A stretch of 64,000 bases of DNA from an uncultured Acetatifactor sp. (GCA_947586055.1 CANPXL010000013.1:1-64000); one strand, 5' to 3'. Shown: positions 41,759-51,661, numbered from the stretch's first letter. The notes: generated by a model from the sequence alone, not told the origin. A program made the numbers and translations.

Positions 41759-42637
41759 CTACTCGATATTCTGTATCTGCTCCCTGACCTTCTCGATCTG
41801 GGTCTTCAGGTCCACGGCGCAGTTCGTAATTTCCAGATCATTGGATTTTGACAGGATGGTGTTCGCCTCGCGGTTCATCTCCTGCGCCATAAAATCCAGC
41901 TTTCTTCCCATGGAGCCGCCCTCCCCGAGAATGGACTTCGTGGTCTGAATATGGCTGCGGAGCCGGACGATCTCCTCGTCCACACAGACCCGGTCCGCAA
42001 AGACCGTGACTTCCGTCAGCAGCCGTCCTTCGTCCACCGCCCTGTCCTGCAGCAGCTCCCTGACCTTACTTTCCAGCTTCTGACGGTATTCCTCCACCAG
42101 CTTCGGCCAGCGCTCTTCTATGAAGTCCACCTGTCTGAGCATGCCGTCCAGCTTTTCGTTCAGATCCTCCCTCAGATGCTCCCCTTCCGTGAGTCTTGTC
42201 TGCACAAAGGCTTCTGCGGCGCCCCGCACCGCCCGCTGCAGCTCCTTCCAGAGCGCTTCCTCATCAACGGCGGCTTCCTCCATCGTAAACACTTCCGGAT
42301 ACTTCGACAATGTGGAAACCCTGATATCGTTTTCCAGCCCGAATTCCTCCGCCATCCCGCGCAGATATCCCAGGTATTCCCTCGCAAGTTCACGGTTATA
42401 ATGAACCGTCGAAGGCTTTTCCGAGTAATCCTCGTAGGAAATAAATACATCCACCTTGCCGCGTTCCATATACCGTTTCAGTTCGCCCCGGACGGCAGCT
42501 TCAAAGAAATTCAATGCTTTCGGCATCTTAATGCTCACATCCAGATAGCGGTGGTTCACGGATTTCATCTCAACCGTGAACTTCCTGTCGTTCTCGGCGA
42601 TCTCGCATCGGCCGAAACCTGTCATGCTCTTTATCAT
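41759..42637 (-). CDS. yicC: YicC-family endoribonuclease
   Basis: A 292-residue YicC/YloC-type protein, recently shown to be an endoribonuclease family. MIKSMTGFGRCE at the start and IKMPKALNFFEAAVRGELKR, FMAQEMNREANTILSKS, with VREQIQNIE at the end are diagnostic. GGGAG five bases upstream places the start at 42637. First gene of yicC-remA-gmk-rpoZ. Confidence 0.94.
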   Translation of the reverse strand: MIKSMTGFGRCEIAENDRKFTVEMKSVNHRYLDVSIKMPKALNFFEAAVRGELKRYMERGKVDVFISYEDYSEKPSTVHYNRELAREYLGYLRGMAEEFGLENDIRVSTLSKYPEVFTMEEAAVDEEALWKELQRAVRGAAEAFVQTRLTEGEHLREDLNEKLDGMLRQVDFIEERWPKLVEEYRQKLESKVRELLQDRAVDEGRLLTEVTVFADRVCVDEEIVRLRSHIQTTKSILGEGGSMGRKLDFMAQEMNREANTILSKSNDLEITNCAVDLKTQIEKVREQIQNIE

Positions 42638-42685
42638 GCGCGCTCCCATCCGGGCAACGGGTCACATTGCCACATATATTAGTTT

Positions 42686-42714
42686 ATTATAAAATAAGTT
42701 TCAGAAAGCGTCAA
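42686..42714 (-). promoter_or_regulatory. Promoter of the yicC-remA-gmk-rpoZ operon
   Basis: TTGACG (42709-42714), 17 bases, TATAAT (42686-42691) on the minus strand. Confidence 0.88.
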
Positions 42715-42758
42715 GGGCGAAGGAGCCACATTTTCCCAACGGCGGTCTGTTTTTTCTC

Positions 42759-42788
42759 TTGCCAACCGCCCGCTGTCCGTGCCATAAT
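42759..42788 (+). promoter_or_regulatory. Promoter of rqcH
   Basis: TTGCCA (42759-42764), 18 bases, CATAAT (42783-42788), 46 bases before the ATG; divergent from the yicC promoter. Confidence 0.7.
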
Positions 42789-42834
42789 ACATGTCGGAAG
42801 ACAAAACCTGATTTTTTCTGTAAGGAGACATTTT

Positions 42835-44583
42835 ATGGCATTCGACGGCGTTACCATAGCAGGCGTAGTATCGGAACTGAAAAAGAGACTGATCGGCGGC
42901 AGGCTTTCCAGAATCGCCCAGCCGGAGGAAGACGAGCTGCTTCTGACCATAAAGCAGCCCGATGCCCAGTACCGGCTTCTTCTTTCGGCCAACGCATCCC
43001 TGCCCCTGATCTATCTGACGGAAACCAATAAGCCCAGTCCTCTCTCCGCCCCCAATTTCTGTATGCTGCTGCGCAAGCACCTGCAGAACGGACGCATCGT
43101 GGAAATCACTCAGCCCGGCCTGGAGCGCATTGTCCGCATTACCGTGGAACATCTGGACGAGATGGGCGATCTGCGCCGCAGAATACTTGTGGCTGAAATC
43201 ATGGGAAAACACAGCAACCTCATCTTCTGCGACGAAAACGACGTGATCATCGACAGCATCAAGCATATTTCCGCGGCCGTGAGCTCTCTGCGGGAAGTCC
43301 TGCCCGGCAAGCCCTATTTTGTGGCCGAAACGCAGCATAAGCAAAACGCTCTTGAGACGGACGAAAACGCCTTTTACGCCACGCTTACCGCGAAACCCGC
43401 CCCCGTGTACAAGGCCCTGTACGGCAGCTTTACGGGCATCTCCCCCATTCTTGCGCAGGAATTATGCCATCGCGCAAAAATAGACTCGGATCTGCCCACG
43501 GCAGATCTGGACGAGGGCGCATGGAAACGGCTGACGCAGGTTTTTCTGGAGATGGCGGACGATATCCGGAGCGAGCGCTTTTCCCCCTGCATCGCCTATT
43601 CCGGCGCGCGTCCCGTAGAATTTTCAGCCCTGCCTCTTACCATGTACTGTTCGGGCGCGGATTCCATCAAGACCTTTTCCTCCCTGTCCGTTCTTCTGGA
43701 GCACTATTACGCGGAAAAGGACGCGCTTACCCGCATCCGCCAGAAGTCCGCGGCTCTTCGCCATATCGTGCAGACCGCTCTGGAGCGGAATGTCAGAAAG
43801 TATGATCTGCAGCTTCAGCAGATCCGTGACACACAAAAGCGCGAAACTTTCCGCATTTACGGCGAACTGCTGAACACTTACGGCTACGGCTGCCCTCCGG
43901 GCGCCGACTCCCTGGAGGCAGTCAATTATTACAGCGGGGAAACGGTAACCATTCCTCTGGATCCCGCCCTTACCCCGTCGGAAAACGCCAAACTCTATTT
44001 TGAAAAATACGGAAAGATGAAGCGCACCTTTGAGACGCTCACAGAACTGACCAAAGAGGTCAAAGCGGAAATCGATCATCTCGAGACCGTCAGCGCTTCC
44101 CTTGACATCGCCGTAAAGGAAGAGGATCTGGCGCAGATCAGGGACGAACTTGCCGACAGCGGTTACATCCGCAGAAAAAGCGGCGCGAAAAAGCAAAAGA
44201 TCACCAGCCGGCCCTTCCACTATCTCTCCGGCGACGGATTCCATATCTATGTGGGAAAAAACAATTACCAGAACGATCAGCTGACCTTCCAGTTCGCCTC
44301 CGGAAACGACTGGTGGTTCCACGCGAAGCATATGCCCGGTTCCCATGTGATCGTAAAAATGGGGAACGCCCGGGAACTGCCGGACCGCACCTTTGAGGAA
44401 GCCGCAAGGCTGGCCGCCTACTATTCAAAGGGCCGGGATCAGGAGAAGGTGGAAATCGACTACGTCCAGAAAAAGCATGTAAAAAAGCCCGGAGGGGCAA
44501 AACCGGGCTTTGTCGTCTATTACACCAACTTCTCCATGGCCATCGACAGCAATATCCAGGGGATCCAAAAACTGGAGGATTAA
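42835..44583 (+). CDS. rqcH: RqcH, ribosome-associated quality control (NFACT) protein
   Basis: A 582-residue NFACT protein that tags stalled nascent chains with alanine tails on 50S subunits. The NFACT-N domain starts MAFDGVTIAGVVSELKKRL, followed by long coiled coils (about 280-440) and the NFACT-R domain with DGFHIYVGKNNYQND, GNDWWFHAKHMPGSHV and AAYYSKGRDQEKVEIDY. AAGGAG sets the ATG at 42835; the open frame upstream covers promoter DNA. Formerly called fibronectin-binding protein. Confidence 0.95.
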   Translation: MAFDGVTIAGVVSELKKRLIGGRLSRIAQPEEDELLLTIKQPDAQYRLLLSANASLPLIYLTETNKPSPLSAPNFCMLLRKHLQNGRIVEITQPGLERIVRITVEHLDEMGDLRRRILVAEIMGKHSNLIFCDENDVIIDSIKHISAAVSSLREVLPGKPYFVAETQHKQNALETDENAFYATLTAKPAPVYKALYGSFTGISPILAQELCHRAKIDSDLPTADLDEGAWKRLTQVFLEMADDIRSERFSPCIAYSGARPVEFSALPLTMYCSGADSIKTFSSLSVLLEHYYAEKDALTRIRQKSAALRHIVQTALERNVRKYDLQLQQIRDTQKRETFRIYGELLNTYGYGCPPGADSLEAVNYYSGETVTIPLDPALTPSENAKLYFEKYGKMKRTFETLTELTKEVKAEIDHLETVSASLDIAVKEEDLAQIRDELADSGYIRRKSGAKKQKITSRPFHYLSGDGFHIYVGKNNYQNDQLTFQFASGNDWWFHAKHMPGSHVIVKMGNARELPDRTFEEAARLAAYYSKGRDQEKVEIDYVQKKHVKKPGGAKPGFVVYYTNFSMAIDSNIQGIQKLED

Positions 44584-44592
44584 TCCCGCTCT

Positions 44593-46257
44593 TTACCGCA
44601 ACAGCCGCGTCTTTTTCGCTACCTTTACCAGAAGATACCCCTTTGGCATGGCTCTCAGATCCCGCTCCGTCACGCCGCGCAGCAAAAGCAGCATGACAAA
44701 ATACACGCACGCTCCCACTATCACCGCCACGACCACAGCGATCTTCGGCGACGCAGTCAACAGCAGCAGCGTCTCATAAACCGCCCATGCGGCCGCGCCC
44801 ATGACTCCCGCCGCAAGAGCCGGGATCACAAAGGTCCTCTTCACCTCCTGCCGGTATCCCACCGCCCTTCTCACCGCCCTCTGGTTCAACAGGCACATAG
44901 TCCCGGAATACACGGTACTGGCAATGGCAATCCCGTACAGATCAAGCTTCGTAAAAAAGAGAAGGCTTATGGCCGTCACGGTCTGCACCGCCAGCGCGAT
45001 TCCCGCGTTGACAATGGGCGTATTCAGCTTTCCCAGTCCCTGCAGCACCTGGCTGTTCAGGGTAGAAAGCGCATAGAAAACCACCGACGGCGCCAGCGCC
45101 ATCAGAAATCCCGTCGCCAGATTTTCCGCTTCCCCGGAGTTGGAAAAGAACAGCAGGCCAGTCACCGGTCTTGCCAGCACAAACAGACCCACCGCGCAGG
45201 GAATGGAGATCAGCATGGTCGTCTTGGACGCCAGCCCGATGGTACGTCTTACGCCCTTCTCGTCCCCCGCGGCAGTCAGCTGCGCCACCGACGGAAGCAG
45301 CGCCGCGGCCATGGCGGAAGCAAAGGCCAGCGGAATGTTGGAGATCGTCTGCGCCTGTCCGGAAAAGATCCCCCACCTTGAAGAGATCTCCACCCCGCTC
45401 ACATCCCTGACGCCCGGCAGCAGCTTCGTGTACACGGTGGTGTTCACGGTTCCGCTCAGATTATAGACCGCCGTGCTTAAGATAAAAGGGGTTACAACGC
45501 CTGTGATGGTCCTTACCATGCTGCCCCAGGAGTCCACCTCTGTGTGTCTGTCCCTGCGGATCCGGCCGTGTATGATCTCCCGGTTGAGCATATAGATCCC
45601 CGTCATGAAAAGCAGCGCCGTCAGAACGCCGGCGCCGGTTCCCAGCGCGCTTCCGATGGCGCCGAAGGTAGCACGCTTCACCTGCCCGGCCTCGTCCGCC
45701 GGAACCTCGAGACCGCCCATCGCCCCCCGGATCAGCAGATAAGCCGCTCCCACGGTGACAACGGCGTTGGCGATCTGTTCCAGAATCTGGGAGACGGAAG
45801 TCTGCGCCATGCTTTTGTGGGCCTGAAAATAGCCCCGCAGCACGCCCAGAATCCCATAGATAAAGATTGTCGGCGCAAAGGTCCGAAGCACGGGGACCGT
45901 CTCCTTCGCCACAAAAAGCCCCGCGCCGAAAAACAGGAACAGGCTGGCAACGCCCCCCACAACGAGCACATATCCCAGCGCGCAGAGAAAAAACCTGTGG
46001 GCATTCCGGTATTCCTTCAGCGCCAGCTTCTGTGCGATGACCTTTGAAATGGCGGAGGGAATGCTGTAAGAGGAAATCAGCAGGATAATGGTGTAATAGG
46101 GGTAGGCGGTCTGGTAATACCCAAGTCCCAGATCTCCGATGACAGCATGCATAGGGCTCCTGTAAAGGAGCCCTATGATCCTGCTGATGATTCCGGCCGC
46201 AGCCAGAATCCCCGCCTGCGCAATTAAATTATTCTTTCCGTTCTCTTTGTCAGACAT
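44593..46257 (-). CDS. SpoVB/MurJ-type polysaccharide flippase
   Basis: A 554-residue MOP-superfamily exporter with about 14 transmembrane segments. AGIISRIIGLLYRSPM near the start and GVLRGYFQAHKSMAQTSVSQILEQI are typical of SpoVB-like lipid II or polysaccharide flippases. It starts four bases after the glgA stop, so the two may share a transcript. Whether it moves lipid II or another lipid-linked sugar cannot be read. It converges on rqcH. Confidence 0.88.
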   Translation of the reverse strand: MSDKENGKNNLIAQAGILAAAGIISRIIGLLYRSPMHAVIGDLGLGYYQTAYPYYTIILLISSYSIPSAISKVIAQKLALKEYRNAHRFFLCALGYVLVVGGVASLFLFFGAGLFVAKETVPVLRTFAPTIFIYGILGVLRGYFQAHKSMAQTSVSQILEQIANAVVTVGAAYLLIRGAMGGLEVPADEAGQVKRATFGAIGSALGTGAGVLTALLFMTGIYMLNREIIHGRIRRDRHTEVDSWGSMVRTITGVVTPFILSTAVYNLSGTVNTTVYTKLLPGVRDVSGVEISSRWGIFSGQAQTISNIPLAFASAMAAALLPSVAQLTAAGDEKGVRRTIGLASKTTMLISIPCAVGLFVLARPVTGLLFFSNSGEAENLATGFLMALAPSVVFYALSTLNSQVLQGLGKLNTPIVNAGIALAVQTVTAISLLFFTKLDLYGIAIASTVYSGTMCLLNQRAVRRAVGYRQEVKRTFVIPALAAGVMGAAAWAVYETLLLLTASPKIAVVVAVIVGACVYFVMLLLLRGVTERDLRAMPKGYLLVKVAKKTRLLR

Positions 46258-46261
46258 GCCC

Positions 46262-47707
46262 TTAACCAATCAGCCAGTCATACATTTCCTGATACTTCGC
46301 GGCAGACACATGCCAGGAAAAATCCGCCGCCATCGCTCTGTCAACCAGCTTGTTCCACTCCCGTTTTCTATCATAATAGATATGCTCGGCATAGCGGATC
46401 GTATTCAACATTTCGTGGGCATTATAATTCGTAAAGCTGAAACCTGTTCCGGTACTCTCGTACTCGTTGTAGGGCTGTACGGTATCCTTCAGGCCGCCGG
46501 TCTCTCTCACGATGGGAATGGTTCCGTACCGCAGAGCCATCAGCTGGCTCAAACCGCAGGGTTCAAACAGCGAAGGCATCAGGAACGCGTCGCAGGCCGC
46601 ATAGATCTTATGGGACAGAGCGTCGGAGTAATAGATGTTGGCCGATACCTTGTCGTTGTATTTCCAGTCGAAATGCCGGAACATATTCTCATAGCGCTCT
46701 TCGCCGGTTCCCAGCACCACAAGCTGAATATCGTCCTGGCAGAGTTCATCCATCACATAGGCGATCAGATCCAGCCCCTTCTGGTCCGTCAGTCTGGAGA
46801 CAAGGCCGATCATCATCTTCTTCTCATCCTGGCAGAGCCCCAGCTCCCGCTGGAGATCCTTCTTGTTCTTTCCCTTCTCCTTCCGGAAATTTACGGCATT
46901 GTAAGGATAGGGAATGTGCGGATCCGTCTGAGGATCGAAATCCGTATAGTCAATCCCATTCACAATTCCCCGCAGATCGCCGCTTCTCGCTCTCAGAAGC
47001 CCGTCGAGCCCTTCTCCGTAGAAGGGCGTCTTGATTTCCTCCGCATAAGTGTCGCTCACCGTAGTCACGGCGTCCGCATAGACGATCCCGCCCTTCAGCA
47101 GATTTGCGTCCTTATAGGCCTCCAGCTTGTCGGGAGTAAAATAATACTCGGGCAGCCCCGTGATGTTCTGAACCGTCTTCGTATCCCACTTGCCCTGAAA
47201 CTTCAGATTATGTATGGTAATTACTGACTTGATCCCCCGGAAGAAATCGCCGTCATGGAAACGTTCCTTCAGATAAACGGGAATCAGTCCGGTCTGCCAG
47301 TCATGACAATGGATCACGTCGGGACAGAACCCGATCACCGGCAGGGCGGAGAGCACGGCCTTGGAAAAGAACGCGTACCGCTCGATCTCCCATCTGGGAT
47401 CGTCTGTGTACGGCTTCGGCCCGCTGAAATAACTCTCATTGTCAATAAAATAATAATGTACGCCCTCTTCCTCGGCTTCCAGGATGCCAACATAGACGCT
47501 TTTCCAGTTGAAGTCCAGATAAAAATGGTTCACATAACGCATTTTATCCTTCATCTCCTGCTTCATGCAGTCATACTTTGGAATGATCACCCTCACGTCG
47601 AAGTACTTTTTATCAATGCATTTCGGCAGCGAACCCACTACGTCGGCCAGACCTCCTGTTTTGATAAACGGTACTCCCTCTGATGCCGCGAACAAAATTT
47701 TTTTCAT
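46262..47707 (-). CDS. glgA: Glycogen synthase
   Basis: A GT5 enzyme of 481 residues that extends alpha-1,4-glucan from ADP-glucose. ASEGVPFIKTGGLADVVGSLPK carries the KTGGL motif, DVIHCHDWQTG and GLVSRLTDQKGLDL follow, and PSLFEPCGLSQLMALRYGTIPIVRETGGLKDT is the C-terminal active-site stretch. GGAGGGG precedes the ATG at 47707. No other glycogen genes are adjacent. Confidence 0.96.
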   Translation of the reverse strand: MKKILFAASEGVPFIKTGGLADVVGSLPKCIDKKYFDVRVIIPKYDCMKQEMKDKMRYVNHFYLDFNWKSVYVGILEAEEEGVHYYFIDNESYFSGPKPYTDDPRWEIERYAFFSKAVLSALPVIGFCPDVIHCHDWQTGLIPVYLKERFHDGDFFRGIKSVITIHNLKFQGKWDTKTVQNITGLPEYYFTPDKLEAYKDANLLKGGIVYADAVTTVSDTYAEEIKTPFYGEGLDGLLRARSGDLRGIVNGIDYTDFDPQTDPHIPYPYNAVNFRKEKGKNKKDLQRELGLCQDEKKMMIGLVSRLTDQKGLDLIAYVMDELCQDDIQLVVLGTGEERYENMFRHFDWKYNDKVSANIYYSDALSHKIYAACDAFLMPSLFEPCGLSQLMALRYGTIPIVRETGGLKDTVQPYNEYESTGTGFSFTNYNAHEMLNTIRYAEHIYYDRKREWNKLVDRAMAADFSWHVSAAKYQEMYDWLIG

Positions 47708-47718
47708 CAAAAGCCCCT

Positions 47719-47774
47719 CCACGGAATTAATCTATCGCCTACACAAACATTATACATCAAGATTAATTCGGTGG
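47719..47774. promoter_or_regulatory. Inverted repeat enclosing the glgA promoter
   Basis: CCACGGAATTAATC (47719-47732) and GATTAATTCGGTGG (47761-47774) pair at 13 of 14 positions. The right arm overlaps the -35 (TTTCCA, 47772-47777); TATAAT (47749-47754) lies in the loop with a 17-base spacer. The left arm touches the ribosome-binding site. It could be an operator or an RNA/DNA fold. Confidence 0.65.
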
Positions 47775-47891
47775 AAAGCATTTTCTTCCGGGCGGAGCGA
47801 TCCAGTTTCCCCCGCGCGGCAATCCCCTTCCGCGAGGCGGGCCTTCGCCCTGAAGCGGACCGTCTCGGAAAAGCTGCGCCGTCAGGCGGTC

Positions 47892-48413
47892 TCAGACTTT
47901 GTAGGAGAGCCGGATCCTGTCCGCGATCAGCGCTATGAACTCGGAATTCGTGGGTTTTCCCTTTCCCGTGTCTATGGTATAGCCGAAAAGCGCGTCCAGC
48001 GTCTCCATCCGCCCTCTGCTCCAGGCGACTTCAATCGCATGCCGGATTGCCCGCTCCACGCGGCTCGGCGTGGTCTGGAACCGTTTTGCGATAGTGGGAT
48101 AGAGAATCTTGGTAATGGAACTGATCATCCCCGGGTCCTCCACCGACATCATGATCGCTTCTCTCAGATACTGGTACCCCTTGATATGCGCGGGCACTCC
48201 GATCTCGTGGATCATATTTGTCACGTCCTGTTCCAGATCCCGGTGCATCGGTTCCTGCTTCTGCTGCTCATGAGACGTCTTCGCCGCGCCCGTCCCCTTT
48301 GCGGAAGGAACCGTTATCATGATCTGAAACTCCTTGTCGGCATTCATCAGATCGCCCAGTATCTTATATATTTTTTCGTTGTCCTTTGTAGCCGTAATGT
48401 TCAACTGTTCCAT
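47892..48413 (-). CDS. Spo0A C-terminal effector-domain protein without receiver
   Basis: A 173-residue protein. Residues about 62-173 are the Spo0A DNA-binding domain: [51 protein letters not shown] and [18 protein letters not shown], including the recognition helix. In place of the phospho-receiver it has a short N-terminus ([18 protein letters not shown]). It should bind 0A-like sites without phosphorylation. GGGAGG sets the start at 48413. It is upstream of glgA. Confidence 0.9.
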   Translation of the reverse strand: MEQLNITATKDNEKIYKILGDLMNADKEFQIMITVPSAKGTGAAKTSHEQQKQEPMHRDLEQDVTNMIHEIGVPAHIKGYQYLREAIMMSVEDPGMISSITKILYPTIAKRFQTTPSRVERAIRHAIEVAWSRGRMETLDALFGYTIDTGKGKPTNSEFIALIADRIRLSYKV

Positions 48414-48512
48414 CAAACTACCTCCCTGGCATAAATCGTTCTTTTTCGGTGGCAGCCGTCGCGTCATTTTCCTTCATTTCGTGCTTAGCCTTCAAAATCA
48501 GTCACCTTTTAC

Positions 48513-48542
48513 ATTATAAAAGATAAAGTTTTGAAACGGCAA
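48513..48542 (-). promoter_or_regulatory. Promoter of the Spo0A-C gene
   Basis: TTGCCG (48537-48542), 18 bases, TATAAT (48513-48518) on the minus strand, about 100 bases before the start. Confidence 0.7.
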
Positions 48543-48639
48543 CCATATCTCATCGCACTTTTCGTTTGGAGTCGTCAAAATATGCGGCAATCCCCTCTAT
48601 TTTTTCTCCTTTCCCCATAATTCCGGAAAAAATTACAAG

Positions 48640-50253
48640 TCATATTTCCCTGATCCTGCGCCTGACCTCCAGAATCATCCCCGGCGGCACGCTGAGCTCG
48701 TCAATTCCCATCTGCAGAAAGCGCTGGGTAAAATCCGTGTCTGCGGCCAGTTCCCCGCAGATTCCGATCCGGATCCCCGCCGCGTGTGCATTCTCCGCCG
48801 CCATCTCCACCAGCCGGAGCACGGCGCGGTGTTTCGGATCCCGAAAGCGTTCCAGCCCGTCGTTCTGTCTGTCCAGCGCCAGCGCATACTGGGTAAGGTC
48901 GTTGGTTCCGACGCTGAAAAAATCCACTTCCTTCGCAAGCAGATCGCTTAAAAGAGCGGCCGCGGGCGTCTCGATCATAATTCCCGTCGGGACTCTGTCC
49001 GCAAACCGCGTCCCCTCCCGTTCCAGTTCCCGCCTGACCTGCTGCTCCAGCGCGCGAAGGCTCCGCACTTCTTCCACGGAAGTGATCATGGGATACAGAA
49101 CGCTCAGCTTCCCGTAAAGTCCCGCCCGGTAAAGCGCCCGCAACTGGGTCTTTAAAAGTTCCGGGCGCTCCAGGCCCAGGCGGACGGCGCGCATTCCCAG
49201 CGCGGGATTTTCTTCTCTCTTTGCCGCAAGCCAGGGCACACGTTTGTCGGCGCCGATGTCAAACGTCCGAATGACGACTTCCCGTCCCCCCATCCGCTCA
49301 AGCGCCTGCCTGTAAAAGGAAAACTGGCTTTCCTCGTCCGGCGCGGACTGACTGTCCAGATACAGGATCTCGCTTCGCAGAAGGCCGATTCCTCCCGCGT
49401 CGTTCGCCACGGCGGCGTCCACATCCGCAAGGCTGCCCGCGTTGGCATAAAGCCTGATCCTCTTTCCGTTCCTCGTGATGTCCTTTTTCCCCTTCAGCTT
49501 CTGGAGCATTTCCCGATGGCGCTCCGATTCCCGTTTCTTTTCCTCCATGGCGGAAAGCGTCGCCTCGTCCGGATCGATATAGAGCGTACCGGTAAAACCG
49601 TCCACCACGGCGAGCTTTCCGCCGCACTCCGGCCCCAGCCCGGGCCCCAGCTTCATCACCGACGGCAGGCCCATGCTTCTGGCCAAAACCGCGGTGTGCG
49701 AATGTGTGCTGCCCCTGCTCAGCGCAAATCCCAGTACGCCCTCGGAAAGCTGGGCGGCCTGGCTGGGCAGAAGATCTTCCGCCGCCAGAATAAAAGGCTC
49801 CCCCCGTCTTTCCGAAAGCCTGGCGCCGCCGCTCAATGCCTCCAGAAGACGGCCGGCCACGTCCTGCACGTCCCCCGCTCTCTCCCTGACATAAGCGTCC
49901 TCCACGGCCTCAAGCTCCCCCGCGATGCGTTTTCCCGCTTCCTGCACCGCATATTCCGCATTTACGCTCTCTTCCCGGATCATCTTCCGCACGGCGCCCG
50001 AAAATTTCTCGTCCGTGAGCAAAAGCTCCTGCACCTGAAATATAGCGGCGTTTGCCTCTCCCACGGTCCTGATGCTCCGCTCATACAAATCCGCGAGCTG
50101 CCGTCTGGCCGTCTGAATCGCCGCTTCATACCGCTGAAGCTGCGCCTGACAATCTTCTACGACAAGCCGCGGCGTCTCGCGATTCCCGCCGTAATACACC
50201 AGTCTGCCGATGCAGATATCCCGATATACCCCTTTCCCCTGAAGCGTAACCAT
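48640..50253 (-). CDS. ptsI: Phosphoenolpyruvate-protein phosphotransferase (PTS enzyme I)
   Basis: A 537-residue enzyme I that passes phosphate from PEP to HPr. The swivelling His domain has SRGSTHSHTAVLARSMGLP with the active His; the PEP-binding barrel has GGIGLLRSEILYL, NPALGMRAVRLGL, MIETPAA, DFFSVGTNDLTQY and the catalytic Cys in GICGELA. It is about 35 residues shorter than typical enzyme I, and ptsH is not adjacent. AAGGAAAGGA precedes the start. Confidence 0.92.
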   Translation of the reverse strand: MVTLQGKGVYRDICIGRLVYYGGNRETPRLVVEDCQAQLQRYEAAIQTARRQLADLYERSIRTVGEANAAIFQVQELLLTDEKFSGAVRKMIREESVNAEYAVQEAGKRIAGELEAVEDAYVRERAGDVQDVAGRLLEALSGGARLSERRGEPFILAAEDLLPSQAAQLSEGVLGFALSRGSTHSHTAVLARSMGLPSVMKLGPGLGPECGGKLAVVDGFTGTLYIDPDEATLSAMEEKKRESERHREMLQKLKGKKDITRNGKRIRLYANAGSLADVDAAVANDAGGIGLLRSEILYLDSQSAPDEESQFSFYRQALERMGGREVVIRTFDIGADKRVPWLAAKREENPALGMRAVRLGLERPELLKTQLRALYRAGLYGKLSVLYPMITSVEEVRSLRALEQQVRRELEREGTRFADRVPTGIMIETPAAALLSDLLAKEVDFFSVGTNDLTQYALALDRQNDGLERFRDPKHRAVLRLVEMAAENAHAAGIRIGICGELAADTDFTQRFLQMGIDELSVPPGMILEVRRRIREI

Positions 50254-50371
50254 AACTTATCCTTTCCTTCTCTCCCGGCGGTCTCCGGCTGGCAGACCCA
50301 CATTTTCCGGCAACGGTTTCCGCGGTCGCCTGCAAATCGAAAACAGTCCTCCTTCAAAGCGCTGACGCTTT

Positions 50372-51373
50372 TCACGGCTTACAGCGTCCGCAGGGTTCAT
50401 ACCCCCTGTCAATGACCTCCTGCCTGCTGCCGACAAACATTTCTTTATTTTCGTCCCTGATATCCCGGACGCTCTCACAGGATTCCCTGTGGAACTTCTT
50501 TGTATTGGTATTCAGAAAATAGACTGTTTGGCCGTCTTCTTCAACGCCGCCGGACGGCGCGCTTTCTTCCACGTCCGGAAAACCAAAGGAGTCCTCCGGG
50601 GCGAGCCGGCTTTCCCCGTCGCTGTAGGAGATCTCTATCCCCGGCTGAACGTTAAAGGCGTAGACGCAGAAACGGATGCCCTCTCCTTCGTCTTCAACGG
50701 AATACGCTTCCATCAATACGCCCCTGGCTACCAGCTCGTTCTCTGCGAACACAGGCGTCACCCGGTACAGCACATGATTTCCCGTTTCTTTTACGTAAGA
50801 CGCCACCCGGTTCTCAAAAGGCAGCATTCCCTCAACATTCAGATACCTGGTTCCCGTGATCAGATTCCTCTCGTTGGCGTTTTCTCCCGCCAGCTCAAAA
50901 GCGATGAGATGACACCGGTTGTACAGGTAATTTCCCTCCACACAGTCGTATTTCACCAGATGCCAGCCGGAGGGCTTCACCTGTCCTATCGCTCCCCGTT
51001 CCTCCTTCGGCAGCGTTTCCGGCGAAATATTTGCAAAGGCCGGGCCGCACCTCCCCAGCCCGTCCAGCTCTGTATATTTTTCAAATTCGTCCGTGCCGAT
51101 CTCGCTCTCCGTAAAAAAAGGCACATTTCCGTTGATCTCACAGCATGGCTCTCCGGAATAGGGAAGAGCCAGCACCGTATCCAACAAATCCGCCCCTGCG
51201 CCGGGGCCGCCGTCAGCAGTCTCCTTTGCATCCGAAACGGCAGAATCAACACTCTGCACGGAAGCCGTGGGTTCCGGCCCGTCAGATTCCGTGCGTCTGT
51301 CACCAACATAAGCCCACGCCAGGCCAAGGAGCACTACAAGCAGTACCGGCAGCATCCGCCCTGTTTTTTTCAT
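50372..51373 (-). CDS. DNA/RNA non-specific endonuclease with membrane anchor
   Basis: A 333-residue protein with an N-terminal signal anchor (6-22), a low-complexity linker, a non-specific nuclease domain (about 75-245) and a C-terminal Cys-rich domain. The catalytic motif is NRCHLIAFELAGENANERNL, with the metal-binding His and Asn kept. The tail (FHRESCESVRDI...GYEPCGRCKP) looks like an Ada-type metal-binding module. It is exported and divergent from holA, close to comEC, so a role in processing incoming DNA is possible. Confidence 0.87.
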   Translation of the reverse strand: MKKTGRMLPVLLVVLLGLAWAYVGDRRTESDGPEPTASVQSVDSAVSDAKETADGGPGAGADLLDTVLALPYSGEPCCEINGNVPFFTESEIGTDEFEKYTELDGLGRCGPAFANISPETLPKEERGAIGQVKPSGWHLVKYDCVEGNYLYNRCHLIAFELAGENANERNLITGTRYLNVEGMLPFENRVASYVKETGNHVLYRVTPVFAENELVARGVLMEAYSVEDEGEGIRFCVYAFNVQPGIEISYSDGESRLAPEDSFGFPDVEESAPSGGVEEDGQTVYFLNTNTKKFHRESCESVRDIRDENKEMFVGSRQEVIDRGYEPCGRCKP

Positions 51374-51604
51374 CCGTCCCCGCCACCCCTGTCTTCTCTC
51401 TTTTCCCTTTTGCCAGAACGCATACCCTTTCCATTACCCAGTATAGCAAAAGCAAAACCTGCTTTCAATGGTTTCTTCCTCCCAGGGCAGCACACCGGTG
51501 ACATCCAGGCCGTTCCCGGGCCGCCAAAACGCCCGCTTCCGACAGCGGCTCCGCCCGGCGCACAAAAGGCCCCTTTCAGTCGGTCTCAGACACAAAAGGA
51601 AGGA

Positions 51605-51633
51605 TTGCCGCCGCCCCATTTCTGTTATATAAT
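51605..51633 (+). promoter_or_regulatory. Promoter of holA
   Basis: TTGCCG (51605-51610), 17 bases, TATAAT (51628-51633), 28 bases before the ATG. Confidence 0.8.
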
Positions 51634-51661
51634 AACATTACAGCCAAAGCGGAGAGACGTC

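Noticed and set aside
50489-51661. N-terminal extension of the holA frame
   Set aside because: Antisense to the nuclease gene; HolA homology begins at 51662 with a promoter and ribosome-binding site just upstream.
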